DNA from: Cedecea neteri NBRC 105707 = ATCC 33855
Lineage (GTDB): Bacteria > Pseudomonadota > Gammaproteobacteria > Enterobacterales > Enterobacteriaceae
Direction of reading: 5' to 3'
Length of the DNA: 64,000 nt
NCBI RefSeq assembly: GCF_001571265.1
Contig: NZ_BCTL01000029.1
Span: forward strand, 44,095 to 108,094
Shown here: positions 27,868 through 42,464 of the stretch, in pieces
Layout of the letters: every line of letters begins with the position of its first letter
How positions within the stretch are numbered: the stretch's first letter is position 1
Translations under genes and position numbers: made by a program
Notes under the pieces: generated by a model
Seen by the model: only the letters and a program-made list of their open reading frames with translations
Databases searched by the model: none
What the model was told of the DNA's origin: nothing

Positions 27868-28267
27868 TAAAGCAACATTAGAAACCCTTTTTGAAGAAGC
27901 AAAGCATTCCGTTCGCAAAAGGTCTCACTTGCTTTTGCATTCTGGACACCATGAGAAAGTACAACGGTTAATCATTGCGTTAGTCGAAGGAAGCTATGTT
28001 GAACCTCACTACCATGAGTTATCCCATCAGTGGGAAATGTTTATTGTCACTGAAGGAAGCATAAGGATTTCTCTTTTCACTGCCACTGGTGAAGTGCATT
28101 CTTCATTTTTGGCCGGACCTCTGGAGAACAGTTCGATCGTTGAGTTTGCTCCTGGGGATATTCACAGTGTGGAATGCGTATCAGAGAGAGCATTAATGGT
28201 AGAAGTCAAAGAAGGCCCATTTGACCCTCATTACGCAAAAGCCACGCCTATCTGGTACCACGGCTAG
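27854..28267 (+). CDS. wbuC: WbuC-family cupin
   Basis: Small cupin-fold metalloprotein, 137 aa, of unknown reaction that regularly closes fnlABC-wbuB modules. Cupin pattern: EPHYHELSHQWEMFIVTEG (His/Glu metal ligands) and FAPGDIHSVEC. I place the start at the GTG 27854 because GGAGG sits eight bases before it and the protein then begins MRLIDKATL, the family start; an upstream in-frame ATG at 27830 lies inside wbuB. Last gene of the O-antigen operon. Confidence 0.88.
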   Translation: MRLIDKATLETLFEEAKHSVRKRSHLLLHSGHHEKVQRLIIALVEGSYVEPHYHELSHQWEMFIVTEGSIRISLFTATGEVHSSFLAGPLENSSIVEFAPGDIHSVECVSERALMVEVKEGPFDPHYAKATPIWYHG

Positions 28268-28384
28268 CGAGTTTGGGTTTAAGGCCATCAAATGCTACCC
28301 AGACTGCGCTCTCATAAGTTAACATCATAGCCACATTTGAAGCCGCGTGTAGGGCGCGGTGAGCACACCTGACAGGAGTATGTA

Positions 28385-29797
28385 ATGTCCAAGCAGCAGA
28401 TCGGCGTTGTTGGTATGGCCGTGATGGGGCGCAACCTTGCGCTGAACATCGAAAGCCGTGGTTATACTGTTTCCGTATTCAACCGCTCCCGTGAGAAGAC
28501 TGAAGAAGTCGTCGCGGAGAACCCGGGTAAGAAACTGGTTCCTTACTACACCGTAAAAGAGTTCGTTGAGTCCCTTGAAACGCCACGTCGCATCCTGCTA
28601 ATGGTGCAGGCAGGCGCTGGCACCGATGCGGCCATCGACTCCCTGAAGCCTTATCTCGATAAAGGCGATATCATCATCGATGGCGGTAACACCTTCTTCC
28701 AGGACACCATTCGCCGTAACCGCGACCTATCGGCTGAAGGCTTCAACTTCATCGGGACCGGTGTTTCCGGCGGTGAAGAGGGCGCCCTGAAAGGCCCATC
28801 CATCATGCCTGGCGGCCAGAAAGATGCTTACGAGCTGGTTGCCCCAATCCTGACCAAAATTGCTGCGGTTGCTGAAGACGGCGAACCATGCGTAACGTAC
28901 ATCGGGCCTGACGGTGCCGGTCACTACGTTAAAATGGTTCACAACGGCATCGAATACGGTGACATGCAGCTGATCGCAGAAGCTTATTCCTTGCTGAAGC
29001 ACGGTCTGGATCTGTCTAACGAAGAGCTGGCAGAAACCTTTACCGAATGGAACAAAGGTGAGCTGAGCAGCTACCTGATCGACATCACCAAAGACATCTT
29101 CACCAAGAAAGATGAAGAAGGGAAATACCTGGTTGATGTCATTCTGGATGAAGCCGCCAACAAAGGCACCGGTAAATGGACCAGCCAAAGCTCTCTGGAT
29201 CTCGGCGAACCGCTGTCCCTGATCACGGAATCCGTATTCGCTCGCTATATCTCTTCTCTGAAAGAGCAGCGTGTTGCGGCGTCTAAGGTTCTGAGTGGCC
29301 CGCAGGCTAAGCCATTCTCCGGTGACAAAGCGGAGTTCAGCGAGAAAGTTCGCCGCGCGCTGTACCTGGGTAAAATCGTTTCTTATGCTCAAGGCTTCTC
29401 CCAGCTGCGTGCCGCATCTGAAGAGAACAACTGGGACCTGAACTACGGTGAGATCGCGAAGATTTTCCGTGCAGGCTGCATCATTCGTGCGCAGTTCCTG
29501 CAGAAAATCACCGATGCTTATGCTGAAACCCCAGCGATCGCGAACCTGCTGTTGGCACCTTACTTCAAGAAGATTGCCGATGATTACCAGCAGGCTCTGC
29601 GCGATGTAATTGCTTACGCGGTGCAGAACGGTATCCCAACCCCAACCTTCTCCGCTGCCATTGCCTATTACGATAGCTACCGTGCAGCCGTGCTGCCAGC
29701 TAACCTGATTCAGGCTCAGCGTGATTACTTCGGCGCACATACCTATAAACGTACAGACAAAGAAGGCGTGTTCCATACAGAGTGGATGGAAAAGTAA
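28385..29797 (+). CDS. gnd: 6-phosphogluconate dehydrogenase, decarboxylating
   Basis: Pentose-phosphate enzyme (470 aa) oxidising 6-phosphogluconate to ribulose 5-phosphate with NADP. N-terminal [15 protein letters not shown] is the cofactor motif; [23 protein letters not shown] is the family signature with the substrate-binding [21 protein letters not shown] carries the catalytic lysine. Its GC-rich, codon-biased sequence contrasts sharply with the preceding cluster; gnd is the classical right border of O-antigen loci and evolves by exchange with them. ACAGGAG lies 11 bases before the ATG. Confidence 0.98.
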   Translation: MSKQQIGVVGMAVMGRNLALNIESRGYTVSVFNRSREKTEEVVAENPGKKLVPYYTVKEFVESLETPRRILLMVQAGAGTDAAIDSLKPYLDKGDIIIDGGNTFFQDTIRRNRDLSAEGFNFIGTGVSGGEEGALKGPSIMPGGQKDAYELVAPILTKIAAVAEDGEPCVTYIGPDGAGHYVKMVHNGIEYGDMQLIAEAYSLLKHGLDLSNEELAETFTEWNKGELSSYLIDITKDIFTKKDEEGKYLVDVILDEAANKGTGKWTSQSSLDLGEPLSLITESVFARYISSLKEQRVAASKVLSGPQAKPFSGDKAEFSEKVRRALYLGKIVSYAQGFSQLRAASEENNWDLNYGEIAKIFRAGCIIRAQFLQKITDAYAETPAIANLLLAPYFKKIADDYQQALRDVIAYAVQNGIPTPTFSAAIAYYDSYRAAVLPANLIQAQRDYFGAHTYKRTDKEGVFHTEWMEK

Positions 29798-29827
29798 TAT
29801 TCTTTAGTCAGTTATGAGGTTCACACA

Positions 29828-29861
29828 AACCAGTGAAGAGGATCTTCACTGGTTTTCTTCT
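29828..29861 (+). terminator. Rho-independent terminator after gnd
   Basis: A perfect 12-bp stem AACCAGTGAAGA (29828-29839) / TCTTCACTGGTT (29843-29854) with a GGA loop runs into TTCTTCTT. It lies 31 bases after the gnd stop. Confidence 0.9.
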
Positions 29862-29939
29862 TATTTTCAGGACGAAAATTTCTGGTTCGCTTGGTATGCG
29901 AGCGAAAAGATATGAGTAGAAATTAGCGTTTGGAGTGCT

Positions 29940-31004
29940 ATGAAAATTATCGTCACAGGTGGTGCTGGATTTATCGGCTCTGCACTAGTCCGTCACATTA
30001 TCAATGACACCAGCGATGAAGTGATGGTCATTGATAAACTGACCTACGCCGGGAATACTGATTCGTTGTTACCTGTCGCACATAGCAACCGCTATTCATT
30101 CCGACAGATTGATATCTGCGACAGGGCTGCAATTGATGTGGCAATACAGGTATTTCAGCCAGATGCGATAATGCATCTGGCTGCTGAAAGCCATGTTGAT
30201 CGTTCAATAGATGGATCGGCTACTTTTATCGAAACCAATATCATTGGAACCTATACGTTGCTGGAGTCAGCCCGATGCTACTGGAATCAGCTAGAACAAG
30301 AGAAAAAGGATGTATTCCGCTTTCACCATATTTCAACGGACGAAGTGTATGGAGACTTGCATGATGCTGACTCGCTATTTACCGAAAAAACGCCTTATGC
30401 ACCAAGTAGCCCATATTCTGCCTCTAAAGCTTCTAGCGATCATTTGGTGCGCGCATGGATGAGAACATATGGTTTGCCTACGCTTGTAACAAATTGTTCC
30501 AATAACTATGGCCCGTACCATTTTCCTGAAAAATTGATTCCTTTAGTCATTCTCAATGCGCTTGAAGGCAATCCTTTACCTGTATATGGTGATGGTTGCC
30601 AGATTCGCGATTGGCTTTATGTTGATGATCATGCACGTGCTCTTTATAAAGTTATCACCGCAGGAAAAATTGGTGAAACTTATAATATTGGTGGCCATAA
30701 CGAACGTAAAAATATTGAAGTTGTACAATCAATATGTCAGCTTTTAGATGAAATGGTAGTTGATAAACCTGACACTATTAATAGGTTTGAGGAATTAATT
30801 ACTTTTGTCGCCGATCGACCGGGGCACGATCTTCGTTACGCTATTGATGCATCAAAAATTGAACGAGAACTCGGCTGGACACCTGCTGAAACATTTGAAA
30901 GCGGTATCAGGAAAACAGTGACATGGTATTTAGAAAATGAATCCTGGTGGAAGCGAGTAAAAAATGGTGCTTATGCCAGAGAACGCTTGGGATTAAATTT
31001 TTAA
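29940..31004 (+). CDS. rmlB: dTDP-glucose 4,6-dehydratase
   Basis: SDR dehydratase of 354 aa converting dTDP-glucose to dTDP-4-keto-6-deoxyglucose. GGAGFIG at 7-13, [23 protein letters not shown] and the catalytic Tyr/Lys in [16 protein letters not shown] are all present, and [15 protein letters not shown] follows, so the enzyme looks intact. GGAG lies about nine bases before the ATG. It forms a pair with rmlA 19 bp downstream, but no rmlC, rmlD or other dTDP-sugar enzyme is in the window. Confidence 0.94.
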   Translation: MKIIVTGGAGFIGSALVRHIINDTSDEVMVIDKLTYAGNTDSLLPVAHSNRYSFRQIDICDRAAIDVAIQVFQPDAIMHLAAESHVDRSIDGSATFIETNIIGTYTLLESARCYWNQLEQEKKDVFRFHHISTDEVYGDLHDADSLFTEKTPYAPSSPYSASKASSDHLVRAWMRTYGLPTLVTNCSNNYGPYHFPEKLIPLVILNALEGNPLPVYGDGCQIRDWLYVDDHARALYKVITAGKIGETYNIGGHNERKNIEVVQSICQLLDEMVVDKPDTINRFEELITFVADRPGHDLRYAIDASKIERELGWTPAETFESGIRKTVTWYLENESWWKRVKNGAYARERLGLNF

Positions 31005-31022
31005 TCACGTAAGGATTTTATT

Positions 31023-31883
31023 ATGAAGGGAATTGTTCTTGCCGGTGGCTCAGGAACTCGCTTGTATCCTATAACACGAGGTGTATCAAAGCAGTTACTG
31101 CCCATTTATGATAAGCCGATGGTCTATTATCCTATTTCGGTGCTCATGCTTTCGGGGATTCGCGATATTTTATTGATCACGACTCTTGAAGATTTACCCG
31201 CCTTCCAGCGACTTCTAGGGGATGGTCATCATTTAGGAATTAATCTCAGTTACGAAATTCAGGCCAGGCCTGAAGGACTGGCTCAGGCATTTATCATTGG
31301 TGAAGAATTCATTGGTGGTAATAACTGTGCTTTAGTGTTAGGAGATAATATCTTTTTTGGCCAGGGATTCGGCAGCAAGCTGGAAACCGTTGCCCAACGT
31401 CAGTCTGGCGCCTCGGTATTTGGCTATCAAGTAATATCTCCAGAGCGTTTTGGCGTTGTGGAATTTGATGCCCAATATCGAGCTATTTCCATTGAGGAGA
31501 AGCCAGAAAAACCTAAGTCAAATTGGGCGGTGACTGGACTCTACTTCTACGACAACAATGTTGTAGATTTTGCAAAGCAGATTAAACCTTCTCCTCGCAA
31601 TGAGCTTGAGATTACCAGTATTAATCAAATATATCTGGAGAGGGGGGAGTTGAATGTTGAGCTTCTGGGGCGTGGATTTGCCTGGCTTGATACAGGCACT
31701 CATGACAGTTTGATCGAGGCTTCGCAATTTGTTCATACAATTGAAAAAAGACAAGGATTAAAAGTAGCCTGCCTGGAAGAAATCGCGTATCGCCGAGGGT
31801 GGTTGTCTGCCGAACAGGTTCTTGATAATGCCAGAATGATGGGGAAGACTTCTTATGGTCAATACCTCCAACAGCTGGTATAA
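31023..31883 (+). CDS. rmlA: Glucose-1-phosphate thymidylyltransferase
   Basis: dTTP:glucose-1-phosphate nucleotidyltransferase, 286 aa, feeding Rml[10 protein letters not shown] (8-16), [24 protein letters not shown] and [16 protein letters not shown] are the conserved RmlA blocks. It is cotranscribed with rmlB, behind a normal AAGGATTTTATT site. Homologues rffH/rffG serve enterobacterial common antigen elsewhere, so this pair may back up or divert the same pool. Confidence 0.94.
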   Translation: MKGIVLAGGSGTRLYPITRGVSKQLLPIYDKPMVYYPISVLMLSGIRDILLITTLEDLPAFQRLLGDGHHLGINLSYEIQARPEGLAQAFIIGEEFIGGNNCALVLGDNIFFGQGFGSKLETVAQRQSGASVFGYQVISPERFGVVEFDAQYRAISIEEKPEKPKSNWAVTGLYFYDNNVVDFAKQIKPSPRNELEITSINQIYLERGELNVELLGRGFAWLDTGTHDSLIEASQFVHTIEKRQGLKVACLEEIAYRRGWLSAEQVLDNARMMGKTSYGQYLQQLV

Positions 31884-31915
31884 ACCCTTTGGGCTTTCAC
31901 TCTGGGTTCCAAAAG

Positions 31916-31942
31916 ATTCCCATTCCATTTTGGGATGGGAAT
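31916..31942 (+). terminator. Hairpin after rmlA, probable terminator
   Basis: ATTCCCATTCC (31916-31926) pairs with GGGATGGGAAT (31932-31942) over 11 positions including one G-T, loop ATTTT, followed by TTATCATT. The U tract is poor, so termination may be partial. Confidence 0.5.
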
Positions 31943-32099
31943 TTATCATTCCAGTTACAATTTTTCTATCTGTACAGATAGTTAATTAAAGCATTTAATT
32001 TCTCTTTTCAGTCTAATCCTATCTTTTTTCGATGTTCTTTCTTATATTTTAAACTATCATTACAACCATAATAGTATGATTTGATTTTTTAGGGTGAAA

Positions 32100-33092
32100 A
32101 TGAACCATAGCAATGAAGTGGTAAACCACGGCCGCCAGGAAACTTGTGAATCAATTGATGTTGTTAAATTATTTTTACAGTTATGGCGAGGGAAAGTGGT
32201 AATTATCAGTATTACCTTAGTCAGTATTTTAATCGCTGTTGCTTATCTCACTGTTGCCAAAGAAAAATGGACTTCTGAAGCGATAGTCACACTGCCTGAC
32301 CCGGGGCAGGTAGCAAACTACACCAACGCGTTTGCAGTGCTTTACAGTCAGACACCGGCTAACACTCCCTCCAATCAGGCTGTTCAACAGGCTTTCTTTG
32401 ACCGTTTTAACTCTGCGATGAACGCACTTGCTGGCCAGCTTGAGAATCAGGACAAACCTGAAAAATTGATGATTGAAGCCGCAAACAAAGAGACTCCGTT
32501 GCCGCTTAAAATTAGTTATGTTGCTAGTTCTGCTCAACAGGCGCAGCAGACTCTGAATACTTATATTCAACAGAGCAATAAGCGCATCGTTACCGAACTG
32601 GATAGTGACCTCAGAATTTCTATTGACGCCAAAATAGGCGATCTTAAAGAAGAGCTGGCAGCAAAAGAAAAAGTAGCTAAAGAGAAGCAACAAAAACGTC
32701 TGGATGAGCTCAACCAGGCGCTGGTTGTTGCTGAACAGTCCAATATTACTAAACCAGTGGTTTCTCAGGCCGAAACGCTGTCTCAAGACACCCTGTTTGT
32801 GCTGGGCAGCGAGGCGCTTTCTTCGATGATAAAAAATGAGGCTTCTCGTCCGTTACCGTTGGATAACTCGTACTTTAATGTCCGCCAGGCGTTGCTTGCG
32901 GTCAGTGACTTGAAATCGACCCCCGAAACAACGTATGCGTTCCGTTATGTCATGAAGCCGGCTTTACCCGTGCATAAAGACGGCCCGAAAAAAGGTCTGA
33001 CGCTCGTATTGGCTGCCTTGCTGGGGATTATTATTGGTTCAGGTTATGTTCTGGGACGTAACGCGCTGCGGCAGTATAAACCAGCCGCGTAA
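32100..33092 (+). CDS. wzz: O-antigen chain-length regulator Wzz
   Basis: Polysaccharide co-polymerase, 330 aa, controlling modal length of the Wzy-made O-chain. Topology is the family one: a membrane helix near residues 33-55 (VVIISITLVSILIAVAYLTVA), a large periplasmic part with a charged coiled segment (about 180-215, rich in KE/Q), and a second helix near the C-terminus (LTLVLAALLGIIIGSGYVLG). The pro-rich KPALPVHKDGPKKG before the second helix is typical. I chose the ATG at 32100; a GTG six bases earlier is in frame. A long AT-rich gap (about 215 bp) with a hairpin separates it from rmlA, so it probably has its own promoter. Confidence 0.94.
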   Translation: MNHSNEVVNHGRQETCESIDVVKLFLQLWRGKVVIISITLVSILIAVAYLTVAKEKWTSEAIVTLPDPGQVANYTNAFAVLYSQTPANTPSNQAVQQAFFDRFNSAMNALAGQLENQDKPEKLMIEAANKETPLPLKISYVASSAQQAQQTLNTYIQQSNKRIVTELDSDLRISIDAKIGDLKEELAAKEKVAKEKQQKRLDELNQALVVAEQSNITKPVVSQAETLSQDTLFVLGSEALSSMIKNEASRPLPLDNSYFNVRQALLAVSDLKSTPETTYAFRYVMKPALPVHKDGPKKGLTLVLAALLGIIIGSGYVLGRNALRQYKPAA

Positions 33093-33108
33093 ACCAACTT
33101 AATAAACG

Positions 33109-33134
33109 AAAGGCCGCATTAGCGGCCTTTTTTA
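33109..33134. terminator. Bidirectional terminator between wzz and hisI
   Basis: AAAGGCCGC (33109-33117) / GCGGCCTTT (33122-33130) with a four-base loop and TTTTTT on the plus strand. The convergent genes wzz and hisI end 16 bases away on either side, so the same hairpin can serve both. Confidence 0.88.
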
Positions 33135-33149
33135 CATCACTTCCCGGGC

Positions 33150-33754
33150 TTATTTGTGCCGGGCCCGTAAATTCTCAATCACCGTACTCAAGTCCAGATC
33201 CTGATCCTGCAGCAGCACCAGCAGGTGATACATCAAATCAGAGGCTTCGTTGGTCAGCTCGTGACGATCGTTCACGGTTGCCGCCAGCGCGGTTTCCACG
33301 CCTTCTTCCCCGACTTTCTGCGCAATACGCTTGGTACCGCTGGCATACAGTTTCGCGGTGTAAGAACTTGCCGGATCGGCCGTTTTGCGCGAGGCCAGCA
33401 GTTGCTCCAGCTCAAACAGGAAATGCCAGTCGTGGTGCGCTTCACCGAAGCAGCTTGAGGTACCGAGGTGGCAGGTTGGGCCGATAGGGTTCACCAGCAC
33501 CAGCAGCGTGTCGTTATCGCAGTCTGGCGCAATACGCACCACGTTCAGGAAATGGCCAGACGTTTCACCTTTAGTCCACAGGCGCTGTTTGGTGCGCGAG
33601 AAGAAGGTGACTTTGCCGCTCTCAAGGGTTTTTGCCAGCGCATCCTGGTTCATATAGCCGAGCATCAGGACTTCGCCGGACACCGCGTGCTGAACGATAA
33701 CCGGCATCAGGCCATCGGTTTTTTCCCAGTCCAGCTGGGCTAACTGTTGTTCTG

Positions 33755-33761
<7 letters not shown>
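33150..33761 (-). CDS. hisI: HisI: bifunctional phosphoribosyl-AMP cyclohydrolase / phosphoribosyl-ATP pyrophosphatase
   Basis: 203 aa, as in E. coli. N-terminal half is the cyclohydrolase ([24 protein letters not shown], then [15 protein letters not shown] with the metal cysteines); C-terminal half the pyrophosphatase ([20 protein letters not shown]). It catalyses steps 2 and 3 of histidine synthesis. It starts with GTG at 33761, giving [12 protein letters not shown] exactly as the E. coli protein, and overlaps hisF by seven bases. Last gene of the operon. Confidence 0.97.
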
Positions 33762-35253
<1,492 letters not shown>

Positions 35254-35843
35254 CTACATCTCCAGAAAGTTTTTCAGCAGCTGAGCGCCAGCCGCACCGG
35301 AACGTTCGGGGTGGAACTGAACGCCCCAGAAATTATCTTTTTGCACCGCCGCAGTGAAGGCTTCACCGTAGTTTGCCTGGGCGATAGTGTTTTCGCAGAC
35401 CGGCATCGCGTAGCTGTGAACGAAGTAGAAATACGCCCCGTCTTCAATGCCGCGGAACAGGCGATCGCCTGCCTTCGGGTAAACCCTGTTCCAGCCCATG
35501 TGCGGCAGCGGCAGGCCAAAGTCTTTCATCTGCAACACCGGCTGCTCGATAATGCCCAGCATCTCAACGCCGTGGCTTTCGTCGCTGCGGCTGCCGAGGA
35601 GCTGCATCCCGAGGCAAATGCCCAGCACGGGCTGAGTACAGGCTTTGATAAGATCCACCAGATCGCGCTCGATGATTTGATTCATGGCCGCCTGAGCGGT
35701 GCCTACGCCCGGCAGAAAAAGCTTATCGGCGCGCAGTACCACGTCCGGGTCACGGCTGACCAGCGGCTCATAGCCGTGGCGCTGAATGGCCGACTTCACC
35801 GAATGCAGGTTGGCACAGCCCGTATCGAGGATCACCACGTTCA

Positions 35844-35844
<1 letters not shown>
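35254..35844 (-). CDS. hisH: Imidazole glycerol phosphate synthase, glutaminase subunit HisH
   Basis: Class I glutaminase subunit, 196 aa. Cys in [10 protein letters not shown] and the His-Glu pair in [12 protein letters not shown] complete the triad; [19 protein letters not shown] is the family start. The start was set to the ATG at 35844, whose A is shared with the hisB stop TGA; an adjoining GTG at 35847 would add one residue. It supplies ammonia to HisF. Confidence 0.97.
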
Positions 35845-39294
<3,450 letters not shown>

Positions 39295-39298
39295 CACA

Positions 39299-40198
39299 TC
39301 ACTCCATCATCTTCTCAATAGGCAGCACCAGAATGGAGCTGGCACCCAGCGCCTTCAGTTTTTCCATGGTTTCCCAGAACAGCGTTTCGCTACTCACCAT
39401 ATGCATCGCCACGCGCTGCTGGTCGCCGGCCAGCGGCAGAATGGTTGGGCGCTCGGCACCTGGCAGCAGGGCAATCACTTCATCCAGACGCTCGGTTGGC
39501 GCGTGCATCATGATGTATTTGGACTCGCGAGCCTGAATCACGCCCTGGATACGGGTCAGCAACTTATCGATCAGCTGTTGCTTGGCCGCTGGCATTTCGC
39601 CATCGCGCTGGATCAGGCAGGCTTTGGAGCGGTAGATAACTTCGACTTCACGCAGGCCGTTGGCTTCGAGCGTTGCGCCGGTAGATACCAGGTCACAGAT
39701 GGCATCGGCCAGACCGGCGCGCGGCGCCACTTCCACCGAACCGTTCAGCAGGCAGGACTTAAACTGCACGCCTTTCTGGTCGAGGTAGCGCTTCAGCAGG
39801 TGCGGGTAAGAGGTTGCAATGCGTTTGTTGTTCAGACTGGCCGGGCCATCCCACGGCTCGTCCACGGCGGTGGCCAACGACAGACGGCAGCCGCCGAAGT
39901 CCAGACGACGTAGCGTGTAATAGCGAGGATCTTCACCCTGGGCACGGCGCGTCAGCAATTCTTCTTCGAGCACGTTTTCACCGATAATACCGAGGTCAAC
40001 TACGCCGTCCATCACAAGTCCTGGAATGTCGTCATCACGGACGCGCAGGATGTCGATAGGCATGTTTTCGGCCAGCGCAATCAGGCGTTGGGTGTGCAGG
40101 TTGATTTTTATGCCGCAGCGGGCGAGTAATTCGCGTGAATCATCGCTAAGACGGCCAGATTTCTGCATAGCTATGCGTAAACGGTTGTTGTCGGTCAT
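39299..40198 (-). CDS. hisG: ATP phosphoribosyltransferase HisG (long form)
   Basis: First, feedback-inhibited enzyme of histidine synthesis; 299 aa, the long hexameric form with a C-terminal ACT-like regulatory domain (about 225-299). N-terminal [16 protein letters not shown], the [14 protein letters not shown] segment (PRPP site) and ADAICDLV are visible. It is the first structural gene after the attenuator; the leader between hisL and hisG is about 135 bases. Confidence 0.97.
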   Translation of the reverse strand: MTDNNRLRIAMQKSGRLSDDSRELLARCGIKINLHTQRLIALAENMPIDILRVRDDDIPGLVMDGVVDLGIIGENVLEEELLTRRAQGEDPRYYTLRRLDFGGCRLSLATAVDEPWDGPASLNNKRIATSYPHLLKRYLDQKGVQFKSCLLNGSVEVAPRAGLADAICDLVSTGATLEANGLREVEVIYRSKACLIQRDGEMPAAKQQLIDKLLTRIQGVIQARESKYIMMHAPTERLDEVIALLPGAERPTILPLAGDQQRVAMHMVSSETLFWETMEKLKALGASSILVLPIEKMME

Positions 40199-40237
40199 CG
40201 GTAGTTACCCCTTATCAATTCCTGTCTGACGCCCAAT

Positions 40238-40276
40238 AAAAAAGCCCCCGGAAGATATCTTCCGGGGGCTTTTTCT
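40238..40276 (-). terminator. Histidine operon attenuator terminator
   Basis: AGCCCCCGGAAGAT (40243-40256) and ATCTTCCGGGGGCT (40257-40270) form a perfect 14-base inverted repeat; on the minus strand it is followed by TTTTTT (40243-40238). This is the attenuator between hisL and hisG: when charged tRNA-His is plentiful the leader is translated fully and the terminator forms. Confidence 0.92.
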
Positions 40277-40333
40277 CGCGTTCACGCACCACTGGAAGAT
40301 CTTTTCGTCTCCCAGCACCAATCGCCTGAAAGA

Positions 40334-40384
40334 CTAGTCAGGGTGATGGTGATGATGGTGGTTTTTAAACTGAGCGCGTGTCAT
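40334..40384 (-). CDS. hisL: his operon leader peptide HisL
   Basis: 16-codon peptide MTRAQFKNHHHHHHPD, ending TAG. It contains six consecutive His codons (a mix of CAC and CAT), against seven in E. coli (MTRVQFKHHHHHHHPD), where Asn stands here for the first His. Ribosome stalling at these codons under histidine limitation favours the antiterminator and transcription of hisG onward. Confidence 0.95.
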   Translation of the reverse strand: MTRAQFKNHHHHHHPD

Positions 40385-40423
40385 AAAATTCTCGTATGAA
40401 TGACTATTCATTATGTGCCAATT

Positions 40424-40453
40424 AACGTAAACCAGATGACGCGTTGAGTGCAA
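40424..40453 (-). promoter_or_regulatory. his operon promoter
   Basis: On the minus strand TTGCAC (40453-40448) is followed after 18 bases by TACGTT (40429-40424), about 40 bases before hisL. The E. coli his promoter has the comparable TAGGTT -10 box. Assigned by position and likeness. Confidence 0.6.
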
Positions 40454-40584
40454 GGGGTTTTTTCCCGCTTCATTAATATTCTGTTTGGCTGTGGGAATTG
40501 TCAGTTCTGCGCGGGTGGCGTAGCCTTAACGGAGAGCTTAATTCAGTCGTCAGAAGATAATGCTGCAAGGTCAGGAGACAAGGC

Positions 40585-41412
40585 ATGAAAAGGGTCGCAA
40601 TAGTCGGGTTGGGGTGGTTGGGAATGCCGCTGGCGCTCTCATTGTCAGCGCGCGGTTATCAGGTCACCGGCAGCAAAACAACGCTGGATGGCGTAGAAGC
40701 TGCCCGGATGTGCGGGATCGAAAGTTATCAGTTGCATCTGCAGCCGGAGTTGATTTGCGACAGTGAGGACCTGGAGGCGCTGCTAAACGTCGACGCGTTA
40801 GTGGTGACGCTTCCCGCCCGGCGCAGCGGAGAAGGCGATGATTTTTATCTGCAGGCGGTGCAGGAAATTGTCGACAGCGCGCTGGCGCATTCCGTGCCGC
40901 GTATTATCTTTACCAGCTCGACCTCCGTGTATGGCGAAGGCGAGGGTAACGTAAAAGAGACGTCCCCGCTTAAACCCGTCACGGCCAGCGGCAAAGTACT
41001 TAAAGAGCTGGAAGACTGGTTACACAAACTGCCGGGGACGTCCGTGGATATTCTGCGCCTGGCGGGCCTGGTGGGGCCGGAACGCCATCCCGGACGTTTT
41101 CTGGCGGGAAAAACGGATGTGGCAAACGGGCAACACGGCGTAAACCTGGTCCATCTGGAAGATGTGGTTTCGGCCATCACGCTGCTGCTTCAGGCGCCAA
41201 AAGGCGGGCGAGTCTATAATCTTTGTGCCCCAGCCCACCCAACGCGGGAAGAGTTTTACACGCGTATGGCCCGGCAAATTGGCCTGGAGGCACCGTCGTT
41301 TCGTAAAGACGAGGCAGTTGGCCAGGGCAAGCTTATTGACGGCAGCCGCATCTGTAATGAGCTAGGCTTCGAATATCAATATCCTAATCCGCTGCTTATG
41401 CCGATGCAGTAA
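40585..41412 (+). CDS. yeeZ: YeeZ: NAD(P)-binding SDR-like protein
   Basis: 275-aa extended-SDR-like protein of unknown substrate. N-terminal VAIVGLGWLGMPLALSLSARG binds the cofactor; FTSSTSVYGEGEG and RLAGLVGPERHPGRFLAGK are typical of the YeeZ group. In E. coli it sits beside the his leader, with yefM-yoeB in between; that toxin-antitoxin pair is absent here. Start ATG at 40585 has AGGAG eight bases upstream. Confidence 0.93.
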   Translation: MKRVAIVGLGWLGMPLALSLSARGYQVTGSKTTLDGVEAARMCGIESYQLHLQPELICDSEDLEALLNVDALVVTLPARRSGEGDDFYLQAVQEIVDSALAHSVPRIIFTSSTSVYGEGEGNVKETSPLKPVTASGKVLKELEDWLHKLPGTSVDILRLAGLVGPERHPGRFLAGKTDVANGQHGVNLVHLEDVVSAITLLLQAPKGGRVYNLCAPAHPTREEFYTRMARQIGLEAPSFRKDEAVGQGKLIDGSRICNELGFEYQYPNPLLMPMQ

Positions 41413-41438
41413 GTTCAGCTGCATCTCCGGGAGTGAGT

Positions 41439-42353
41439 ATGAAACCTTTGCTGGACGTACTGATCATTCTCGATGCGCTGGATAAAGAAGGGAGCTTTGC
41501 TGCGGCGGCGGCAAAGCTCTTTAAAACCCCTTCGGCGCTGAGCTACAGCGTGCAAAAGCTGGAAAGCGACCTCAATATTCAAATCCTCGACCGCAGCGGC
41601 CATCGGGCGCGTTTTACACGAACCGGCCAGCTTCTGCTGGAAAAAGGCCGAGAAATTCTGCATTCGGTACGCGAGCTGGAAAAACAGGCGATCAAACTCC
41701 AGCAGGGCTGGGAGCATGAACTCACCATCGGCGTGGACAACGCCTTTCCTTTTTCTTTGCTGACGCCGTTAATCGAAGCGTTCTATCAAAGCTACAGCGT
41801 GACGCGACTAAAGTTTATCAACGATGTCCTTGGCGGCTCGTGGGAGGCGCTAACGGAAGGGCGAGCGGACATTATTGTCGGGGCGATGAGCGAACCGCCT
41901 TCGCTGAGCGGTTTTGGCTTTACGCTGCTGGGCAGGCTGGAGATCGTCTTTGTCGTGGCGCCACATCATGCGCTGGCGAAAGCCGAGGAGCCGCTGCCAC
42001 GCCGGCTGGTTAAGCAGTCCCGGGCGGTGGTTGTGGGTGATACCTCCAGAATCGAGTCTGCCAGAGCGCTGCATTTACTCGAAGAGCAGGAAGCGATCAC
42101 CGTATTTGATTTCAAAACCAAGCTTGAGCTGCAAATCAGCGGCATTGGCTGCGGGTATATGCCGCGCTATATGGCTCAGCGTTTTATTGAGAGCGGCGCG
42201 CTGGTGGAAAAGCAGGTCGCAGGGCAGGTGCCTTATGTGCCGGTTTGGATAGGCTGGAATGAGCAAACGGCCGGGCTTGCCAGCGAATGGTGGCGCGAAA
42301 AAATCGTTGCCGATTCGCATATTGCCCAAGTCTATATGCCAGTAGAAAAATAG
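41439..42353 (+). CDS. yeeY: YeeY: LysR-family transcriptional regulator
   Basis: 304-aa LysR regulator. HTH near residues 16-45 (EGSFAAAAAKLFKTPSALSYSVQKLE) and a substrate-binding domain with IVGAMSEPPSLSGFG and the conserved WIGWNEQTAGLASEWWR end. Target and ligand are unknown; it adjoins the putrescine importer plaP in both this window and E. coli. Start chosen at the ATG 41439 rather than the GTG at 41433 because the protein then starts MKPLLDVL like E. coli YeeY. Confidence 0.92.
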   Translation: MKPLLDVLIILDALDKEGSFAAAAAKLFKTPSALSYSVQKLESDLNIQILDRSGHRARFTRTGQLLLEKGREILHSVRELEKQAIKLQQGWEHELTIGVDNAFPFSLLTPLIEAFYQSYSVTRLKFINDVLGGSWEALTEGRADIIVGAMSEPPSLSGFGFTLLGRLEIVFVVAPHHALAKAEEPLPRRLVKQSRAVVVGDTSRIESARALHLLEEQEAITVFDFKTKLELQISGIGCGYMPRYMAQRFIESGALVEKQVAGQVPYVPVWIGWNEQTAGLASEWWREKIVADSHIAQVYMPVEK

Positions 42354-42464
42354 TGCCTTTTTGACTGGCGGGGTAGGGAGAACCTGGCTATGTTCAATGT
42401 CAGCCCGGCAGTAGGTTAGGGCAGTGATACGCGGGAACAGGCCTATCTTCTTCTGCAGCGCTGA

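Noticed and set aside
28727..29776. A 349-codon open frame on the minus strand within gnd
   Set aside because: It is a shadow of the strongly codon-biased gnd gene and has no recognisable domains or start signals.
29940..31883. An L-rhamnose synthesis locus
   Set aside because: Only rmlB and rmlA are present; without rmlC and rmlD in the window the full pathway cannot be claimed.
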